From positions 23,320,385 through 23,384,384 of the forward strand of contig NC_083337.1 in the NCBI RefSeq assembly GCF_019175385.1: a DNA stretch of 64,000 nt, in the 5' to 3' direction. The DNA is from Lycium barbarum (taxonomy: Eukaryota; Streptophyta; Magnoliopsida; Solanales; Solanaceae). Under the pieces are notes generated by a model, which saw nothing but the letters and a program-made list of their open reading frames with translations, made no database searches and was not told the origin of the DNA. Of this stretch, positions 59,601 through 64,000 are shown piece after piece. A program made the position numbers and the translations under genes. Each line of letters starts with the position of its first letter. Within the stretch, counting starts at the first letter, position 1.

Positions 59601-60675
59601 CCTTTAATCGGCTCTTAAGTTATTCAGCTTTAACTTAAGTGACAAATTTGTTATCAGACACCCTCTTTAGTAAAGTATAAAACCAGTCTAATGTGTAATA
59701 TTCATCTTTTTTTTTCTTCTTAGCAGTTCATGATGAATTGTTTAATTCAATGTTTAAAGTATCTATCTATTTTTCTAATCTCAGATGGCCAGTGTGAATT
59801 TCATGCTACTGAAGGCTTCATTATTTTATCTAGGCAAGCCATAATCAAAGACATGCTTTAATGTGGAAGTTAAATTGCAACAGAAACACTTATGCTTTCA
59901 TTTTAGAGTTCCCCTCTTCTACTTTAGTCTTTTTATATTAGTAGCTTGCTTTAATGTATTGTTCCTGGTATTTGGATTATGCTTACTAACACCCTTATTA
60001 TGACAATTGAAGCATCATCTTTGTAACAGCTTCAACCATTCTGATATTTCTTTTTTAGACTTCTGGTGATGCAAATAACTCTTCAATACCAAGAGAGATA
60101 GAAAATCTTATTGAAAAAAGATTCATGTTTAAAGTGGATGTTTAGAGCTCCAATTGTGAGGATCAAGATGAAGTCTTTAAATTTCTTACGTTTATTGATG
60201 ACGAGGATATTATACAAAAATACATTCCTTCTCCACGTGCAGAGACATTCAAAGTATGTTTATCTACTCAAATATTTCTCAAGTTTGCTATTTGTGATTC
60301 AAGTGAATTTTAATTATGATGCACATTTTTTATAGGATCCAGATTTCAGTAATAACCAAGTCAGTCATGAAGATAACGAAATCACGGTGAATTTGCAACT
60401 AATCATTAACTTCTTTAGATTATTGATTCTTTTAATTCAATGAATTGCAACTTTTAAATAATAAAACAAATAGAAACCATAGATTCAATATTGATTTTCA
60501 CCTTTGTATTTTTAATATGTAGGATTCTACTGAAGATGCTGAGTTGATCGACGTCGCAAGTACACCTGTCAAGATAGCTATCACTGGTGCCGCGACAGTG
60601 GTTGAAGAAGATCCAGTTGCACTGTTGTCTGGAAACAAGATCAAAAGAGTATTTAAGAAGAAGAAGATAGCATAA
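56695..60675 (+). pseudogene. RPA70-like single-strand DNA-binding protein (Helitron-type), damaged
   Basis: Eleven exons: 56695-56844, 56955-57234, 58212-58308, 58403-58527, 58609-58693, 58786-58921, 59015-59164, 59241-59361, 60059-60253, 60336-60386 and 60523-60675. Borders of introns 2-10 are GT-AG and phases agree, giving about 514 codons. OB-fold landmarks: NWRLKVRIVRLWE with FILMDEK; DVIGQIVSYGDVQ; ISATFWGDFVEQI; RNTWHVSKLWI; then the C-terminal zinc-ribbon OB fold (CKMCAKKVELEGNKF, LILMTWDRDATKMIG). Replication protein A binds single-stranded DNA; Helitrons carry such genes for rolling-circle transposition. Damage: exon 1 is followed by CT rather than GT, a one-base insertion sits near 59043, one zinc Cys is replaced (FYRKKCG), and TAG occurs at 60143-60145. 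It may still be spliced in part, but it is probably dead. Confidence 0.88.
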
Positions 60676-62271
60676 TGTGCTAGCATATGTAACCCTTGAA
60701 GAAACTAAAAATTGCCTGCTTATTTAGTTTGGTATTTTCATTAGTACTTATGAACAACGTGTTTGAATTATTTCATGTTTTTTCTGGTATTGAAATTTTA
60801 CTTTTTAGATAGTTTGATATTTTCCTTAGTTATCAACGTGATGTCTGAAATGTTCTGAAAATGTGTTGAAATTTGCAGTTTTGTTTTTATGAAGTTTAGT
60901 GTGCTGAAATATGGAGTTATTTGTGGTGAAAGTTCAGATTTTCTGACAATTTTCCTGACAATTTAGTGTTCACCTTAAACTTTGGTACGATGTCCACGGA
61001 CGATGCACTTTTTAAATTGTAACATTATCATGATAGTTAAAGTCTTATTTCATTCTTCTTTCATCACCAACTGTTCAGTAGCAAAAGAAGACATTTTTCA
61101 GCACTAAAGCAGCCTCACACCAGCATTTCAGCGCCATTCTGCAGTAGGCAAAACAGAATTTTCAACCAGCAAAAACTCCAGTTTTAAGGGAAAAGTATAA
61201 TTTCCATTAAAAATAAATCATACCTTCTTTATAGTAGATGAATCAGTTGCCTCATCATCAAATAATAGATGAAAAATCATATTTCTAGAAAAGTTTAATT
61301 GAAAAAAATTGCCAATTATAAAGAAAAGCAGCAATGAAAGTAAATGGGACAGACTTAGTCACTTTCCTAATTTTATACTCAGACATCAACCAACAAACCC
61401 CTAAAGTCACTTAAAGTCACATTCCTAAATAGGACAGACTTCACTTTCCTAAGTTCTCTATGAGTCTTGAAACTTCCACTGTGAGCATCGGATTCAAGAA
61501 CAGCTGAGCAAGCCACGACCAAGTCGGAGTTCCTCTGCTACCTATTCAGCTTAAATCCTTCTTCAAAGGTAAAAATTCATCTTCTTTGGACTGATTTTGC
61601 TTTAATTGCACCTACTAAGCTCTTACCTGGTGCAGCAAAATTCATAACCACAGAGCAACAAACAATAAGATGATGATGTTGAAGCCATTAAAGAGTGATT
61701 CAGATATGAAATCAACGAGCTCAAAATATCTTCACCGATTCGATTCCATCAGTGTAAGACACTTCTTTTGAGTAATTTCTCCCAATATTCCATGTGAAAA
61801 TTCTGAAACAAATCAAAATATTTGTAACTGTTTATAAATGACATGGGGTTATTTTTAATTTTCTACTCTTAATAGCAAATTATTTAGAAGGGCACTAATA
61901 TAATTTAACTTTTAAATTAAGAAGTTCTTGCTTTTAATAAATAGATAGATAAGGAAGAAGAGGAAATGCCACTTGAATGATTCCTGCTATGACTTTACAT
62001 GACTTTATTATTTTTAACTAAATTTTAATTTTAATTATTAAAGTTGTCTGGATTGTCCTTCAACTTCAACTGCATTTAATACGGAGGTACCCAATTTGGT
62101 AGATGCTAAAGCTAACGGTTATATAGTCCGAAACTGTTTTTGCACTTTCTGACAAATGTATCTTTTCTAAAACTTCCGCTTTTCATTTTTCAAAACCATC
62201 AAACCACTTCATCTTACTTCCAAATTCTTTCAAAAAAGCCATACTAAATCCATCTTCTCAGATCGATCTCC
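60676..62271. other. Spacer and probable 5' UTR of the second Helitron gene
   Basis: No protein coding is supported. Likely leader exons end at TTCAAAG|GTAAAA (about 61568) and CCATCAGT|GTAAG (about 61752), with an acceptor at TGGTGCAG (about 61636). A run of CAGCA-rich sequence is at 61080-61185. Confidence 0.45.
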
Positions 62272-63985
62272 ATGGAAAATCAAAAAATTCCACTTCCCAG
62301 ACCAACCACATACAACATACAGAATCAGAAACGGCGCAAAACAAACTCAGTTACCAAAGGTATTATGATCTTTTATTACCACTACCATCTGTGATCAATA
62401 ATTTTTATAAAAACTTCCGGTTTCAAGCTTAAAACAAATAAAACCATTAGAGTAATGATGGTATAGAAAAATCAGGTCTAAGTTATGCAGTCGGTATAGT
62501 GAAAGATTTACTGCTTAAGAGTAGAAAAATTATTCAAATAAATTTAACTTGGAATTGAGGTTGCTTGGAGAAGTTACAGTTATCGACATTACTAGAAGCG
62601 TTTTAAAGTGTTGAAGGGAGTGGAACTATAGTGTTAGGTTGTTTCCAGTCGATAATCAAGTAATGAGACTAATTATTATTGTTTTTTATGACAAGGAACC
62701 TGCAGCCTTTACCCTTTGGGTGCGCACAGTATAAACCCCGCACCTGTACAATAGCCCGCAAACCACACTAGAGAAATATACAAAATATAATTGATTTATT
62801 GATGAACTCATATGAAAAATATGCAAAATAATAAATTCCTTTGCTCTCGCGTGCTAGATACACATATTTGACGAATTCTATCATCTATTACTTAAACCTC
62901 TTCTGTTGATAATTTTTTTTTTCCCTATCATATTCTAACTTGCGTAATTTTTTCTATTGCTCTGATTTAGCATATTTTCCTTTACATGTACTGCTAAATC
63001 TAGAAGCTGAGTTGAGATAACATACATATTTCTTCTACAGATAATGTTGAACCCTCCAAAAACAGAAACTATGCTGCCGAAAATGAAGAAAGACTTCCTC
63101 CTTTGTCTGATATAACAAATGGTGAGTGACAACATCCTTGATTTAATATATTTACAATAGCTTTCCTTGAACTTACTGTACCATAATTTATTCTTATTTG
63201 AATGTTTTCTTAAGTTGGATAATAGTTAAACAACTAATGATGAATATATAACTCATTGTGTAGACATGAGAACACGTCATCTTCTTCCTGATTTAAACAC
63301 ATTTCCTATATTGCAAGGTTAGTCCCTCAATTGTGTTCTTTATTTAAGACCTTTATCATATACACTTTCTTTTGACTTATTTTGTTCATCTGTGTTACTT
63401 ATAAACATTAAACAATGCCATCATAGGTATGCACGATGACAACATATTGCCTGATTTAACTGACACTCCAACTGAAAAAGGTATGAGAATTTGTTTGTCT
63501 TATTAATTTTTAGTCCAAAGTGGATCACAAGTTTTAAAAACCAATACTTTAACAGGATTTTGTAATTGATAATAAAATTTATATTACTTTGTAGATGTGC
63601 AAATACATAATTCCCTACCTGATTTAAATGACACACCACAACTGGAAGGTGAGAATTTCAAATTTTCATTCGTTATCAGTTAAAATAAATTACAATATTA
63701 GGATTACTGGAAATTAATTAGTCTAACTCTCTTACTAGAGATTGAGGCTGCAATAAACGACACAGTTATACAGGGTACGTTTCTAGGAAATATTGGTTTA
63801 ACTTCAAAAAAATGACATAATACGAGGAAAAAAAAAGACATCATACGATATGTGACTTTCTGAATGTACAATCTTAAATTTAACAAAAAGATCATTACGT
63901 TTACATCAATATCGCTCAATAATTTTACACATAACAGGGCAGCTGCAAACTAACATAGAAGATGACGATGAAGAGGAGTATCCAG
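62272..63985 (+). CDS. N-terminal exons of a multi-exon protein, possibly a Helitron Rep/helicase (continues off right edge)
   Basis: Exons 62272-62359, 63041-63121, 63264-63317, 63427-63480, 63595-63648, 63739-63774 and 63938-63985 all have GT-AG borders, and every junction splits the codon after base 1. The product starts MENQKIPLPRPTTYNIQNQ and is basic at first (KRRKTN, a possible nuclear signal). It then carries LPPLSDITN and three repeats of LLPDLN/ILPDLT/SLPDLN followed by TP or TF, and turns acidic (EDDDEEEY). No stop or frameshift is seen. Position and strand, 1.6 kb after the RPA gene, suggest the Helitron helicase; no Rep or helicase motif is inside the window, so this is inference. 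Confidence 0.6.
62690..62775 (+). mobile_element. SINE-like fragment in intron 1
   Basis: CAGCCTTTACCCTTTGGGTG, CGCACAGTATAAACCCCGC and CAATAGCCCGCAAACCACAC are words of a common Solanaceae dispersed repeat, likely a SINE body. The ends are truncated. Confidence 0.5.
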
Positions 63986-64000
63986 GTATGACAAGCATAC

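Larger units (their letters stand above)
51100..64000 (+). mobile_element. Putative autonomous Helitron, 5' part (runs off right edge; CACTA element nested)
   Basis: The left end reads A, then TCTATATATAATTAAAAAGA, the typical plant Helitron 5' start (an alternative TC is at 51094). Inside lie an RPA70-like gene (56695-60675) and the beginning of a second multi-exon gene on the same strand (62272 onward). Plant Helitrons are known to carry RPA genes beside the Rep/helicase gene. The Rep and helicase domains themselves would be beyond the window, so this call is an inference. A 4.79-kb CACTA element is inserted in the upstream region. Confidence 0.5.

Overview
This window is nuclear DNA of a flowering plant, almost certainly a member of the Solanaceae. 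A TS-type SINE at 54951-55070 and a degraded copy at 3648-3740 are hallmarks of that family, and the Tekay-like Gypsy LTRs are of a kind common in it. I cannot name the genus. I see no convincing single-copy host gene. The window is a pile of nested transposable elements in AT-rich DNA, as expected for pericentromeric or other repeat-rich chromatin. Every boundary below was read directly from terminal repeats and target-site duplications (TSDs).

Layout from left to right. 1-2708 is the 5' part of a minus-strand Copia retrotransposon inserted into a GRF zinc-finger fragment (2709-2803). 2804-5096 holds SINE and Helitron debris. 5106-18284 is a 13.2-kb Mutator-like element (MULE1) with long TIRs and a 9-10 bp TSD. 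It carries a decayed PB1/MuDR transposase (5703-11216, minus) and a plant-mobile-domain (PMD) gene (11365-17018, minus). Each gene is broken by a solo Gypsy LTR with a perfect 5-bp TSD (7657-10213 and 12905-16672, in opposite orientations). 19589-26392 is a second, complete MULE (MULE2) with 130-bp TIRs and a perfect 9-bp TSD. It carries a decayed transposase, a one-domain B3 gene and an intact two-exon GRF zinc-finger/transmembrane gene.

28186 marks a minus-strand Helitron end. 30074-41069 is a complete young Gypsy element: both LTRs are 2913 bp, about 1% diverged, with TSD ATAAT. Its single 1614-codon polyprotein frame is interrupted only by four TAG codons. 41450-47908 is an older, decayed Copia element on the plus strand. 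47909-51099 is AT-rich with repeats and two more Helitron 3' ends.

From about 51100 to the right edge I infer an autonomous Helitron on the plus strand. It has a Helitron-like 5' end, an 11-exon RPA70-like gene (56695-60675, damaged) and the 5' exons of a second gene (62272 onward, leaving the window). That second gene has three consecutive 54-nt phase-1 exons encoding an LPDLN-type repeat. A complete CACTA element (51468-56254, TSD AGT) sits in the Helitron's 5' region and itself contains a TS SINE and a fragment of a Gypsy protease.

Functionally the coding content is transposition machinery: MuDR transposases with SWIM zinc fingers, retroviral-type pol, and an RPA single-strand-binding protein. 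Beside it are passenger or accessory genes (PMD, B3, GRF) that may affect silencing or DNA binding. Most are pseudogenes. The MULE2 GRF gene, and the part of the Helitron second gene that is visible, look intact.
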